A DNA stretch of 64,000 bases, from contig JAMLJA010000003.1 of the NCBI GenBank assembly GCA_023953905.1, positions 275,632-339,631 of the forward strand, written 5' to 3'. This DNA is from Rhizobiaceae bacterium (lineage in GTDB: Bacteria; Pseudomonadota; Alphaproteobacteria; Rhizobiales; Rhizobiaceae). Within the stretch, counting starts at the first letter, position 1. Every line of letters begins with the position of its first letter. The position numbers and the translations under genes are program-made. Positions 33,664 to 42,367 of the stretch are shown here, one piece after another. The notes under the pieces were generated by a model. It saw only the letters and a list, made by a program, of their open reading frames with translations, did no database searches and had not been told where the DNA came from.

Positions 33664-34124
33664 CGTGCCCCGATCAGTTCGGGAGCGTGAATAACACACG
33701 CAGGGCAGTCGCAAGCCAATTAATGGGTCATGAGCCTAGAAGGCGATATAGAAACTGCCGTTCGTTTCGCCATCAGGTCCCCTAACTTGCGAAAGCGTAT
33801 CGACTTTCGCGCGACGGTCCACCTTCGAATTGATCAGTGTATGTTCATGCTCCAGTGTGCGTTGGGGAACCCATAGCGCGGAATTCCGTTCGGCCAAACA
33901 GTGCGACCCGTCAACCTACAACCCCAATCGCTGGCGCCAAGGTTGATGGACTTTTTCTCATCCTCTCAGATCGTGCTGCATTAAGAGATATGCGCAGATG
34001 GTATACTGCTCAAATCGATGAAAAGTGCCGTTAGACTTTCAGGTTTTTCGTTCGTAATTCAGACTGGTTCTACAAGAGTATCTGAGGCAAAATCTGCGAC
34101 ACCTATATCGCGGAGGAATTGACG
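33664..34124. other. Gene-free stretch upstream of the PGRS-like gene
   Basis: No supportable gene on either strand in these 461 bases. Composition is noticeably more AT-rich than the flanks. A TATACT hexamer at 34002-34007 could be a promoter -10 element for the PGRS-like gene, with no clear -35 match. The last bases hold the strong ribosome site (cggagga) of that gene. Confidence 0.5.
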
Positions 34125-35276
34125 ATGGCGCCGAGCCACCTTGGATCTATCAATCTTCAAACCTACTACTCCGATATATTCAAAGCCTGGGCTGAGCAGC
34201 CAGCCGCGTTCTCGGAGCTGTTTCTGGCTCGAACCGGCATCTTCTCCATCACGGAGTGCGATGGTTTCCGCCCGTCAATTGGAGAGGGTGGATGGCTGAT
34301 TGGCGACGGTCTGGACGGTGCCCCCGGAGAGAATGGTGGAAATGCCGGCCTTATCTGGGGAAATGGCGGCGACGGAGGTGCCGGACTCCCCGGCCAGGCC
34401 GGTGGTGACGGAGGTAACGGAGGTCTTTTCGGGAATGGCGGCAACGGGGGCGCAGGAGGCGCAGGTTTGGACGGCTCCGCCGGTGGTGCGGGCGGATCTG
34501 GCGCGAATGGAGGGAATGGCGGTGATGGCGGCCTCTTCGGGAGCGGCGGCAATGGGGGCGTCGGAGGCGCAGGCGGACCGGGCGGCAACGGTAATACTGG
34601 CGAGGATGGTGGCGCTGGGGGTGCAGGTGGCACCGGAGGTTTAGGAGGCAACGCAGGTCTCTGGTTCGGCTCCAGTGGGACTTTTGGTTCGGGTGGCGTC
34701 GGCGGAAACGGAGGCGACGGTGGCGCTGGGGCGCCCGGAGAGCCGGGCGGCAACGGAGGCGCGGGAGGAGCCGGCGGACTGAACGGTGACGGTATCGCTG
34801 ACGGCTCAGGTGGAAATGGTGGCAATGGCGGACCGGGCGGAGAAAACGCGGCTGGAGGTGATGGCGGTGCTGGTGGGAGCGGCGGTTTCCTGTTCGGCAC
34901 AGGCGGCGCAGGCGGCAACGGGGGAGCCGGAGGCATAAGCACGGACGGAGGCAGCGGTGGGGCAGGAGGCACTGGTGGCGTAGCCGGAAGCGGCGCCACA
35001 TCAGGGGCGGGCGGCACTGGCGGGTTTCCGGGCGACGGAGGCGCCGGCGGATCGCCCGGGCCGAGCAGCTATTTTGGCACTTTTTCCAGTACGGAAATGG
35101 CACCCCAACAAAATTTCTCTATGTGGGACGGCTGGGGCGGTCTGTTGCAGAGTCTTCTGGAACTGACGGAGCATAAGTCTCCGATGGATCTTCTGCCGGG
35201 CATCGAGCATCCGTTCGACTGCCTGGTGACGCACGAGGATGGCTACGCCGACGTAAACTTCAGTCCGGTTTTCTAG
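34125..35276 (+). CDS. PGRS-like glycine-rich repeat protein
   Basis: A 383-residue protein in three parts. Residues 1-52 are a non-repetitive helical head ([20 protein letters not shown]). Residues about 53-325 are dominated by Gly-Gly-x triplets with Asn, Ala, Asp and Ser, punctuated by hydrophobic anchors: [45 protein letters not shown]. This is the pattern of mycobacterial PE_PGRS domains. The last ~55 residues are unique ([35 protein letters not shown]). There is no PE domain and no signal peptide. ATG at 34125 has GGAGG eight bases upstream. Role unknown; a surface or matrix protein is possible. The proline-rich frame on the opposite strand is a shadow. Confidence 0.82.
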   Translation: MAPSHLGSINLQTYYSDIFKAWAEQPAAFSELFLARTGIFSITECDGFRPSIGEGGWLIGDGLDGAPGENGGNAGLIWGNGGDGGAGLPGQAGGDGGNGGLFGNGGNGGAGGAGLDGSAGGAGGSGANGGNGGDGGLFGSGGNGGVGGAGGPGGNGNTGEDGGAGGAGGTGGLGGNAGLWFGSSGTFGSGGVGGNGGDGGAGAPGEPGGNGGAGGAGGLNGDGIADGSGGNGGNGGPGGENAAGGDGGAGGSGGFLFGTGGAGGNGGAGGISTDGGSGGAGGTGGVAGSGATSGAGGTGGFPGDGGAGGSPGPSSYFGTFSSTEMAPQQNFSMWDGWGGLLQSLLELTEHKSPMDLLPGIEHPFDCLVTHEDGYADVNFSPVF

Positions 35277-35350
35277 CGACCCTGCGCTGTTAATGTTCAA
35301 ATTGGCCTTAAAGCGCGGTTCGGGCAGGCGTCGAAATTACACGTTGCGGC

Positions 35351-36327
35351 TTAATACCCTCCGATGATCGGCAGAATTTCACCTGTGATGTAGCTGGAAC
35401 ATTGCGGCGAAGCCAGAAAGACGTACGCTGGCGCAATTTCTTCCGGCTGAGCGGGTCGCTTCATCGGTGTTTTGGCCCCAAATTGGGAGACATCCTCGGC
35501 CTCTTTGTCGGATGGATTGAGTGGCGTCCACACGGGGCCCGGTGCCACGGCGTTCACCCGGATACCCTTGTCGATCAAGTTTCCCGAGAGCGCTCGCGTG
35601 AAGGCATGGATGCCGCCCTTTGTCATCGAATAATCGACCAGTGCCTTGCTCCCATCGATCCCGGTTATAGAGCCGGTATTCACAATTGATGACCCAGGCT
35701 TCATGTGACGAACGGCATCCTTTGCCATCCGAAAATACCCATAGAGATTGGTTTTTATGGTCGTATCAAAATGCTCCTCGGTCAGATCCTCGAATTCAGT
35801 CGAGTGAATTTGGAACGCAGCATTATTTACCAGGATATCGAGCACACCGAGTTGCGTGACGGTCCTCTCCACGGCCTCAACGCAGTAGTCGCGGTCGCTG
35901 ACATCGTCGGGAAAAGAATGCAACGCGCGCCTTCGGCTTCAACCGCCTTCTTTGTAGTTTCCGCATCTTTATGCTCATTTAGATAAGAAAGGGCGACGTC
36001 AGCTCCTTCGCGGGCAAACAGCACGGCCACAGCGCGGCCAATGCCGGAATCGCCCCCGGTGATCAGAGCGACCATGCCCTTCAATTTGTCTGAGCCTTTG
36101 TAGTAAGGCGCATCATAGAGAGGGGCGGGATTGATATGAGATTCATCGCCGGGCTTTGGATGGTGCTGCTTTGGAAAGGGTGGAACCGGATAGCTTCTAG
36201 CGCCGGCCTGCATCGCCTCGTCCCGTGGCTCTGACTTCTTGGTTCTGTCGGCGCTATCCACGTTCTCTTGAATACGCTGCTGCTTCCTGGCTTCGGCAGG
36301 TGCTCCATTCTTGTTGTTATCGACCAT
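35351..36327 (-). pseudogene. SDR oxidoreductase (YghA/YhdF-like), single frameshift
   Basis: The N-terminal frame (35827-36327) has an unstructured 80-residue leader (QHHPKPGDESHINPAPLYD) and LKGMVALITGGDSGIGRAVA; the C-terminal frame (35351-35923) has DVSDRDYCVEAVERTV, NNAAFQIH, TGSITG, the YSMTK active site and PVWTPLNPSD. All are hallmarks of YghA-type SDRs. The frames join near 35915 (CILFP | DDVSD) with one base missing, so the gene is inactive unless this is a sequencing error. The family is often stress-induced and NADP-dependent. Confidence 0.8.
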
Positions 36328-36390
36328 CGTCTCTTCCTCCGACTAAAGGCGCAACGATAGTGCAAGCCCATTGTTCCCGGACCCGGTCAT

Positions 36391-36852
36391 TCACGGTCTG
36401 AAGATGCCCTTTGTGGCGCGGCCCGTTCTACTCAGTGTTTTAGACAGTACTACTGACTTCTTTGTTCGGTTGCTGAATTCGGTAAGACTGTTGCGAACGG
36501 CTTCTGCCTTATTCGAAAGAAGCTTTTGAACCTGAAGCCAGAAGACATCAGTGGTCAGTGATTCCGGCGGTGAATGATATCCCTTCACCTTCTCATGGAC
36601 ACGTCGGAGGAATTCCTCGGCGCTCGGGGATGGATCAGGCTCATAATCAAGCGACCAATCGGCCAGGAGAATTCCTCTCTCCAAAGCAGGAAGAGCGTTG
36701 GCGATCTCGCTAACTGCGCTGGGAGCGATGCTTCGTCGCAAATCAGACATAACCGCGCGCATGAGCGTTTCGGACTGGTTGGTTGTGGCGAGACCGGCAA
36801 GATCGATCAGATCCCGGCACCCCTCGACATGCAGTCGCGTGGTATGTTCCAC
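36391..36852 (-). CDS. DUF2267 domain protein
   Basis: A 153-residue soluble protein. The DUF2267 pattern is visible: SETLMRAVMSDLRRSIAPSA, EIANALPALERGILLADW, then EEFLRRVHEKV, a helical repeat domain found in stress-related clusters. The C-terminal 50 residues are basic and lysine/threonine-rich. Function unknown. It lies between the frameshifted SDR and the MFS exporter on the same strand, but spacing gives no clear operon. Confidence 0.75.
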   Translation of the reverse strand: MEHTTRLHVEGCRDLIDLAGLATTNQSETLMRAVMSDLRRSIAPSAVSEIANALPALERGILLADWSLDYEPDPSPSAEEFLRRVHEKVKGYHSPPESLTTDVFWLQVQKLLSNKAEAVRNSLTEFSNRTKKSVVLSKTLSRTGRATKGIFRP

Positions 36853-36919
36853 ATCATAGGGATGTCCCGTGCCTTTCCTCCATGTATTGGCGGATATGGT
36901 TCCAGCAACTCCCCCGATC

Positions 36920-38296
36920 TCAGCGCTTGCCTCTTTGGTGAGACGCGGCGATGCGTGTCGCAGCCAGCAACGCGCCGAATGAGATGATGATCAACGCTCC
37001 GAACGCCACTTGATACGACGTTCCCGATGCTGAGACGCTAAACTGCTCAAGTGCAGCGACCATGGCGATCGCACCCAACGCGCCTCCCAAGCGCTGGGCA
37101 ATGTTGATCAAAGTTGCGGCATCAGCGGTTCTGGTCTGGTCAAGCTCACCATAGGCGGCAGTAATCGCTGGCATCTGCGCCAGAGCCAGGCCGGCACCGC
37201 GTATGACGAGCAAAACGACGATAAGAGATAGGACGAACGGTTCCGAGGTGACGAAAGGGATCGTCGCCAAAATAAGGAATCCGCCTCCGGACAGTGATAT
37301 CCCTCTCGGTCCATAACAATCCGTCAACGCTCCCGCCGCTGGCAGAATGCACGCGGAACCAAGGCCCATCGCCATGAGCATAAGGCCCGCTTCCGTCGGT
37401 GTCTGTCCAAGGCTGCGCTGCAGATAGATCGGCAGGAGGAGCAATCCGCCATACATGGCAGCGCCGGTCAATCCGGCGGTTGCAACCGACGCAGCAAACC
37501 CCGATCGTGAGAGAAGCGCGAGGTCGATCAGCGGATCGGGCGTTCGGACGGCGTGGAAGACGAAGACCGACGTCAAGCCAATCCCGAGGGCCAGGGTAGC
37601 CACGGAGAGCATGCTGACATTGCTCGATCCTATCTCTGCCGCACCATAAAGCAGCAGTGGGAGTCCAAAGCCGATCATGATCAGTCCGCGAATGTCGATC
37701 CGAGCCTCCGACGACATTTTGCCCGGCGACACGAGGCGCGCTGCGCCGATCAGGGCTGCGGCGCCCACCGGCACGTTGATCAAGAATAGCCACCGCCAGG
37801 AGGCCGTATCGATCAAGATCCCGCCAAAGGCTGGTCCCAATGCTGGCCCAAGGGCTATGGCAAAACCCACGATCCCCATGAGCCGCCCCAACTGACGTCG
37901 TTCGGCGGTGGAAGCCAGAACCGCCTGACCGGCGGGCACCATTACGCCGGCTGCCAGCCCCTGCAGGCAGCGCGCCAGGATCAGATGCGTCACCGTTTGC
38001 GCTAGCGCGCAGATGATTGAGGCAAGCACAAAGCCGAGGATGCAGCCCTTCCAGAGGCGACCGTCTCCAAATTTTCGGCACAGCCAGCCGGTAAGTGGCA
38101 GCGAGACGGCGAGCGCTATGAGGTAGCCTGTTGCTATCCATTGCACCGAGGACAAGGGCGCGGCCAAATTCGAACGAATGGCTTCCAGCCCAAGGTTAGC
38201 AATTGTGGAATCGAGCATGGCCATGAAAGCGCCGGAGCCGGTGATGGCGGCGACGGCCCAAAGACGGCCGGGAATTTGGGGAGGTGAAAGCGACAT
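36920..38296 (-). CDS. MFS drug exporter, DHA2 (EmrB/QacA) family
   Basis: A 458-residue membrane protein with about 14 hydrophobic segments. Seen: AFMAMLDSTIANLGLEAI (motif D1 of DHA2), QWIATGYLIALAVSLPLTGWL, RLWKGCILGFV, and the motif C-type GPALGPAFGGILID. These proton-driven pumps expel drugs and toxic organics. ATG at 38296 fits the family; a longer frame to 38356 runs through the operator. It is divergent from a TetR gene with a 24-bp operator between them, a standard repressor/efflux pair. Confidence 0.92.
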   Translation of the reverse strand: MSLSPPQIPGRLWAVAAITGSGAFMAMLDSTIANLGLEAIRSNLAAPLSSVQWIATGYLIALAVSLPLTGWLCRKFGDGRLWKGCILGFVLASIICALAQTVTHLILARCLQGLAAGVMVPAGQAVLASTAERRQLGRLMGIVGFAIALGPALGPAFGGILIDTASWRWLFLINVPVGAAALIGAARLVSPGKMSSEARIDIRGLIMIGFGLPLLLYGAAEIGSSNVSMLSVATLALGIGLTSVFVFHAVRTPDPLIDLALLSRSGFAASVATAGLTGAAMYGGLLLLPIYLQRSLGQTPTEAGLMLMAMGLGSACILPAAGALTDCYGPRGISLSGGGFLILATIPFVTSEPFVLSLIVVLLVIRGAGLALAQMPAITAAYGELDQTRTADAATLINIAQRLGGALGAIAMVAALEQFSVSASGTSYQVAFGALIIISFGALLAATRIAASHQRGKR

Positions 38297-38333
38297 AGCG
38301 CTCAGCTCTTGCGAATGATGATAATGGCGAATC

Positions 38334-38357
38334 TTTGTGATACAACTGTACCACAAA
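38334..38357. promoter_or_regulatory. TetR operator between efflux and regulator genes
   Basis: Arms TTTGTGATAC (38334-38343) and GTACCACAAA (38348-38357) are complementary at 9 of 10 positions with a 4-base spacer. The dyad fills the 71-base gap between the divergent MFS exporter and TetR genes, so repressor bound there could block both. Confidence 0.7.
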
Positions 38358-38367
38358 ACGTTGCTAC

Positions 38368-39027
38368 ATGCGAAACCTGCCGCCCATGCCGCGAACCGTC
38401 GACCACGAAGAACGCCGCTCCACGATACTCGAGGCCTTCATGCGCGTCGCCGCGCGTGAGGGTTTGCATTCCGTCTCCCTGCGCGGTGTTGCCGCTGAAG
38501 CCGGCATCTCGCTGCGTTCGATTCAGTACTTTTTCGAGACCAAGGCCAGGCTGATGCAATCAGGCCTCGACGCTCTCGAGACCATCAGCAATGAACGCCT
38601 GAGTGCCCGCCTTCGCGCACTGGGGCCGTCGCCCGGTGCGCGCGCCACGCTTGAGACATATTTCGCCGTCGCGCTTCCCACCGATCACGAAAGTCGCCAG
38701 TTTCACCTGCTCTGGACCTCCTATGCGATGCTCGCCCTGACCGATCCGGAAGTTTCGGCCCGGACATTCGTGGATGGCCCCAACAGGCAACAGAAGCGGA
38801 TCGCTTCGTTGTTAGAGAAGGGAAAGTCCGAGGGCGAGTTTCGTCGCGCACTCAATAGCGAAACCGAAGCAACCATCCTGATATCCTTGATACACGGCCT
38901 TGGAACCGCGGTTCTTGTCGGCCAGCGGACGGCAGAAAGCGCGTTTGCGAGCTTCGGCCACTATCTAGACCGGTTGAGCCAGCAGACGAGCCTAGAGCCG
39001 GACCGCGATCAGCACTCGTCGGCCTGA
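38368..39027 (+). CDS. TetR-family repressor
   Basis: A 219-residue regulator. The N-terminal HTH reads RRSTILEAFMRVAAREGLHSVSLRGVAAEAGISLRSIQYFFETK in two consecutive motif blocks; the C-terminal ligand domain is helical. Start at 38368, or the Met six codons on (MPRTVDHEERR). Divergently placed against the DHA2 exporter with a palindromic operator, so it probably represses the pump and itself until a substrate of the pump binds. Confidence 0.9.
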   Translation: MRNLPPMPRTVDHEERRSTILEAFMRVAAREGLHSVSLRGVAAEAGISLRSIQYFFETKARLMQSGLDALETISNERLSARLRALGPSPGARATLETYFAVALPTDHESRQFHLLWTSYAMLALTDPEVSARTFVDGPNRQQKRIASLLEKGKSEGEFRRALNSETEATILISLIHGLGTAVLVGQRTAESAFASFGHYLDRLSQQTSLEPDRDQHSSA

Positions 39028-39041
39028 CAACCGTCTCCGGC

Positions 39042-39203
39042 CTAGGTGTTCAGTCCCGGCATTTGGTGGATCGGGTTCAGGATGAATCTGTCTGGCTCTG
39101 ATGTCCAGATCTTGCAGATGTATTCATAGGGCGTGTGTCCACCGAGGGTTTTGAGCCGTCGTGCGAAGTTGTAGGCTGCCATGAAGTTGAAGAGGTTGTG
39201 CGT
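39042..39203 (-). mobile_element. IS481-type transposase C-terminal fragment
   Basis: A minus-strand tail of about 53 codons ending in TAG at 39042: MAAYNFARRLKTLGGHTPYE, then ICKIWTSEPDRF and NPIHQMPGLNT, the characteristic end of IS481/IS3-like integrase-core transposases. Nothing upstream (39204-39358) restores the DDE domain. Remnant only. Confidence 0.75.
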
Positions 39204-39358
39204 CTTCCCGCTGATCGAAGTGTGTGTTGGCGATGGACACGCTCCAGCGCAACCGTCGGCCCCAAGGTGTTGAGGTGGCATCATCATAGTCGATTTGTCC
39301 GACGGGACCGGCCTTCGCCATCGACCGGACAGATGGAATGTGCATATTTCCGCCCGGA

Positions 39359-40312
39359 TCAGTAGCTTTCGATTTCCAGCAGGCTGGTCGCCGCGCGCCA
39401 GTTTTCGCCGCGCAAGGCATCGCGGGCGCGCAGTTTCTTCCAAGAGCCGTATTTGTGGAAGTCGAAGCGGAGATTCGACACGCGCGCCTGCACCGCAGCC
39501 CACAGGCTCCATTTGACGTCGGCGATGGTCTTATAGACGGTGAGGCGGGCATGGTCGGCCTCACAGTACCGCCCGAAATACTGCCGCAGGATCTGCCGTT
39601 CGGTGGCTGCGGGGAAGAACATCTCTCCGCTGAGGACGGCGAGGTCGTAGAGCGGGTCGTTGTTCGAGGCGTATTCGAAGTCGACCAGCACGAGCGACCG
39701 CCCCGGCCCGATCAGGAAATTGCCGGGCATCGGATCGTTGAAGCACGGGACGAGCGCGGGGCAGGCGTCCTCCAGTATCCGGTGGGCGGCCCGGCATTGC
39801 GCCAGCATGCCTCGCATGTCGGGGGAAAGGCGGGCGCCGAGTCTCGCGAGTTGACCGACATGGTCGTCGATCGCCGCGAAGACGGTCTTCGTCGCGGGCA
39901 GGGCCGGCGATCCGTGCAGGCGCCGGTAGGCCTCCACGACGTTGCCGCGGATCGCGGGGTCGTCGAAGTCGCGATGAGTGGAGGGACGGTGGCCGGCGAC
40001 GAATTCGGTGATCTCCATGTCAGCATGGGCGAGGTGGTCGAAGGTGCGCGGGCCGATGCCGAGCCCGGCCGCCTGCCGCGTTGCCGCCAGCGCGCAGCCG
40101 CGGTCCACCAGAAGGCAGGCGCCGCGTCCCGGTATCTTGACGACGTAGTCGATCGCCTCTCCCTCGACCGAAAGGCGCCAGTTGACGTTGCTGATGCCGC
40201 CGTCGAGGCGCCTCGCCACGATCGCGCGCCCGCGCCAGGAGGGGATGCCGGCGAGCACGCAGCGCAGTGCCTCCTCGTCGTCCGGCGAGGGCTGTCCGAA
40301 GGGCTCACACAT
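39359..40312 (-). CDS. Phosphotransferase, choline/ethanolamine kinase family
   Basis: A 317-residue kinase-fold protein. Seen: RRLDGGISNVNWRLSVEG (nucleotide loop), VVKIPGRGAC with the ATP Lys, the catalytic-loop segment CFNDPMPGNFLI, and the metal-binding LVDFEYASNNDPLYDLA. The catalytic loop has Phe where choline kinases have His (HND-x4-N becomes FND-x4-N); Asp and Asn are kept. The ATG at 40312 overlaps the end of the upstream kinase gene (ATGTGTGA). Likely phosphorylates a small alcohol or amino alcohol made from the imported substrate of the divergent ABC system. Confidence 0.85.
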   Translation of the reverse strand: MCEPFGQPSPDDEEALRCVLAGIPSWRGRAIVARRLDGGISNVNWRLSVEGEAIDYVVKIPGRGACLLVDRGCALAATRQAAGLGIGPRTFDHLAHADMEITEFVAGHRPSTHRDFDDPAIRGNVVEAYRRLHGSPALPATKTVFAAIDDHVGQLARLGARLSPDMRGMLAQCRAAHRILEDACPALVPCFNDPMPGNFLIGPGRSLVLVDFEYASNNDPLYDLAVLSGEMFFPAATERQILRQYFGRYCEADHARLTVYKTIADVKWSLWAAVQARVSNLRFDFHKYGSWKKLRARDALRGENWRAATSLLEIESY

Positions 40313-41267
40313 CGCCCAGCATGCGCTCGAAGGCGGGATCGTCGATGGCGAAGCGGCATCTGAGCAGCCGCCACCGGGCGAATTTGCGGTAGTCGGCGAA
40401 GCCGGGCGCGACCGTCCGGTCGAGGAAGGTGGCGCGCAGGAACCAGTGAAAATCGTCGGCGATCGCATAGAGCCGGCAGCGCGCGAAATTGCTGCGCGAG
40501 AAGGCCCCGTCGTAGCGTTCGAGGAAGGCCATCATGTCGCCGTCGCTTTCGAAAAGCTCGTTCATCTGGACTCCGAGCTGGAAATAGGGGTCCATGTCGG
40601 CCGCCATGTCGAAGTCGACGAGCTTCAGCCGCCCGCCGAGGCCGAGGAACAGGTTGGACGTTTGCGGGTCGCCATGGGCCGGCAACAGGTCGGCGCCACC
40701 GGCAGCGATCGCGGTGCCCGCCCGCGACACGCTTTGCCGAAGGCGCGCGGCGCCCGCCGGCAACCTAGCCCCGCGGCGGCGCAATTCGGCCACCAGCGCG
40801 TCGATGGCGGCGAACACGCTCCAGGGCCGCCCGAAAGGCTGCCCGCCGGCGATCAGCTTCTGGATGGCGACGAGCCGGTCGAGTTGATGCTCGGCGAGCA
40901 GGTCGCCGGTGCCGGCGACGCGCCAGTCCTGCCCGAGCCGCTCGAAGACGATGGCGCCCAGCGCCGCGTCCGCGCCCAGCGGCCGCGGCGCGAGGCCGAG
41001 CTCGTGAAGCCGCATCGCGGCCGCGAAGGCGGTTCGGTGGTCGACCATCCCCTTCAACTCGGGCAAGCTGATCTTGACGAAGAGGTCTGGACAGCCCGAC
41101 TCGCCCGATACCTTGAACGTCTCCGACTCTACGCCCTGGTAGGAGGGGAACGCCATGCCCGAGGTTACGCGCCGGCAGGCGAAGTGGCCGCTCACGGCAA
41201 GGCCGCAGGCGCGTAGCGCCGTGCCGACCTGTTCCTTGCACTCGTTCGCGGCCACCGAGACGCTCAT
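40305..41267 (-). CDS. Aminoglycoside-phosphotransferase (APH)-family kinase
   Basis: A 320-residue small-molecule kinase. Seen: DLFVKISLPELKGMVDHRTA (ATP-binding Lys and helix), the catalytic loop LLPAHGDPQTSNLFL with HxD-x4-N intact, and KLVDFDMAADMDPYFQLG for metal. ATG at 41267. It is distinct from, and co-translated with, the choline-kinase-like gene downstream, so two related kinases act in one pathway, or form a heteromer. The operon begins with a DeoR regulator. Confidence 0.85.
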   Translation of the reverse strand: MSVSVAANECKEQVGTALRACGLAVSGHFACRRVTSGMAFPSYQGVESETFKVSGESGCPDLFVKISLPELKGMVDHRTAFAAAMRLHELGLAPRPLGADAALGAIVFERLGQDWRVAGTGDLLAEHQLDRLVAIQKLIAGGQPFGRPWSVFAAIDALVAELRRRGARLPAGAARLRQSVSRAGTAIAAGGADLLPAHGDPQTSNLFLGLGGRLKLVDFDMAADMDPYFQLGVQMNELFESDGDMMAFLERYDGAFSRSNFARCRLYAIADDFHWFLRATFLDRTVAPGFADYRKFARWRLLRCRFAIDDPAFERMLGDV

Positions 41268-41332
41268 GGCATCTTGCCGTCCGCACCGCGCTGGGTCGGC
41301 GAGGACGCTGCGGGCCATGGGGCCTGCCGGCG

Positions 41333-42127
41333 TCACCGGCCGGCCGCCTTCTGCGGAGCGCGTCCCGGCGTCGTCGTTACCTCCAGGTTCGCCGCCCTGA
41401 ACGCGCTGGCGAATTCGGCCGGGACGGCAGGGCCGGCGATGATGCGATCGACCTGGTCGAAGCCCAGCGTATGGACCGAGCCCAGCCGGCCGAATTTCGA
41501 GCTGTCGGCGAGTACGATCGTGCTGCCGGACTGCTTGCAGGCGAGCCGGCGCAGCAGCGCCTCCTCCTCGCCGAAATCCATGAAACCGCGCTCGGGATGG
41601 ATGGCCGTGATGCCGATGATCGACAGGTCGAAATAATGCTCCTTCAGCGCCTCGGCCGTCTCGTGACCGTAGACCGCCTGGTATTCCGGGCGCAGGCAGC
41701 CGCCCAGGATGCGGATCGTCAGGCCGGAGAGGTCGAGCGTCTGGGTCGCCACGGCGACTGAATTGGAGACGATGGTGACGTCCTTGCGCCCGGAAAGGTG
41801 CCTGAGCACGGACAGCGCGGTGGTGCCGGTGTCAAGGAACACCTTCATACCATCCCTGACGAAGCGAGCCGCCTCCTCGCCGATACGCATCTTCTCGCGG
41901 CCGTTGACTTTCATGCGCTCGGCGAAGGGCTGGTCGCTGGTCTTGCGCTCCAGCACGGCGCCGCCGTAGACGCGCCTCACATGGCCGCGTGCCTCCAACT
42001 CCTTGAGGTCGCGGCGGATCGATTCCTGGCTGACCTTGAGCAACCCCGACAGGTGGGGCACGCTGACGCGCCGATCCTGCTCGAGCCGCCGTAGGATGAC
42101 GTCCAGACGGTGCTCCAGAAATCTCAT
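41333..42127 (-). CDS. DeoR-family transcriptional regulator
   Basis: A 264-residue regulator. N-terminal HTH: RLDVILRRLEQDRRVSVPHL, SQESIRRDLKELEARGHVRR and the linker VYGGAVL; C-terminal sugar-isomerase-like sensor domain with FLDTGTTAL, VSNSVAVA, and LADSSKFGRLG. DeoR proteins sense phosphorylated metabolites, which fits the two kinase genes downstream: their product may be the inducer. ATG at 42127. It is divergent from the ABC importer and probably controls both sides. Confidence 0.92.
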   Translation of the reverse strand: MRFLEHRLDVILRRLEQDRRVSVPHLSGLLKVSQESIRRDLKELEARGHVRRVYGGAVLERKTSDQPFAERMKVNGREKMRIGEEAARFVRDGMKVFLDTGTTALSVLRHLSGRKDVTIVSNSVAVATQTLDLSGLTIRILGGCLRPEYQAVYGHETAEALKEHYFDLSIIGITAIHPERGFMDFGEEEALLRRLACKQSGSTIVLADSSKFGRLGSVHTLGFDQVDRIIAGPAVPAEFASAFRAANLEVTTTPGRAPQKAAGR

Positions 42128-42262
42128 GCGCGGCTCCTTGATCTTCGCATCTTTCCTCCCGTCGCCGTTGTGTCCGGGGCAGCACCCACCGCGTCGCACG
42201 TCGTTTCCCGGTCCGGCTCGACGCACTCTGCCACATCCGGCCGAGCCGCCATAGCGGTGGAA

Positions 42263-42308
42263 TCAAAAATCAACAAAACGGTCAAAACAGTCAAAAACAC
42301 GATTGACC
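42263..42308. promoter_or_regulatory. TCAAAA repeats, candidate DeoR operator
   Basis: In the 240-base gap between the DeoR gene and the ABC operon, TCAAAA occurs at 42263, 42282 and 42291 and TCAA at 42270, followed by TTGACC at 42303-42308, which is complementary to GGTCAA at 42280-42285. DeoR-family proteins often bind tandem short direct repeats of this kind. Confidence 0.4.
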
Positions 42309-42367
42309 GGGGGAAGCCCTTATGGTCTCTTGATGTCGGCTAGAACCAGAACCGCGAGGGGCTTCCC

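Noticed and set aside
34166..35017. A 283-codon minus-strand frame made almost only of Pro, Ala, Leu and Ser opposite the PGRS-like gene.
   Set aside because: It is the mirror of GGx codons on the plus strand; no ribosome site, no family, and the plus-strand gene has a good start and structured ends.
42263..42300. Short TCAAAA repeats considered as a possible CRISPR or microsatellite array.
   Set aside because: Units are too short and irregular, with no spacers and no cas genes; an operator is the better reading.
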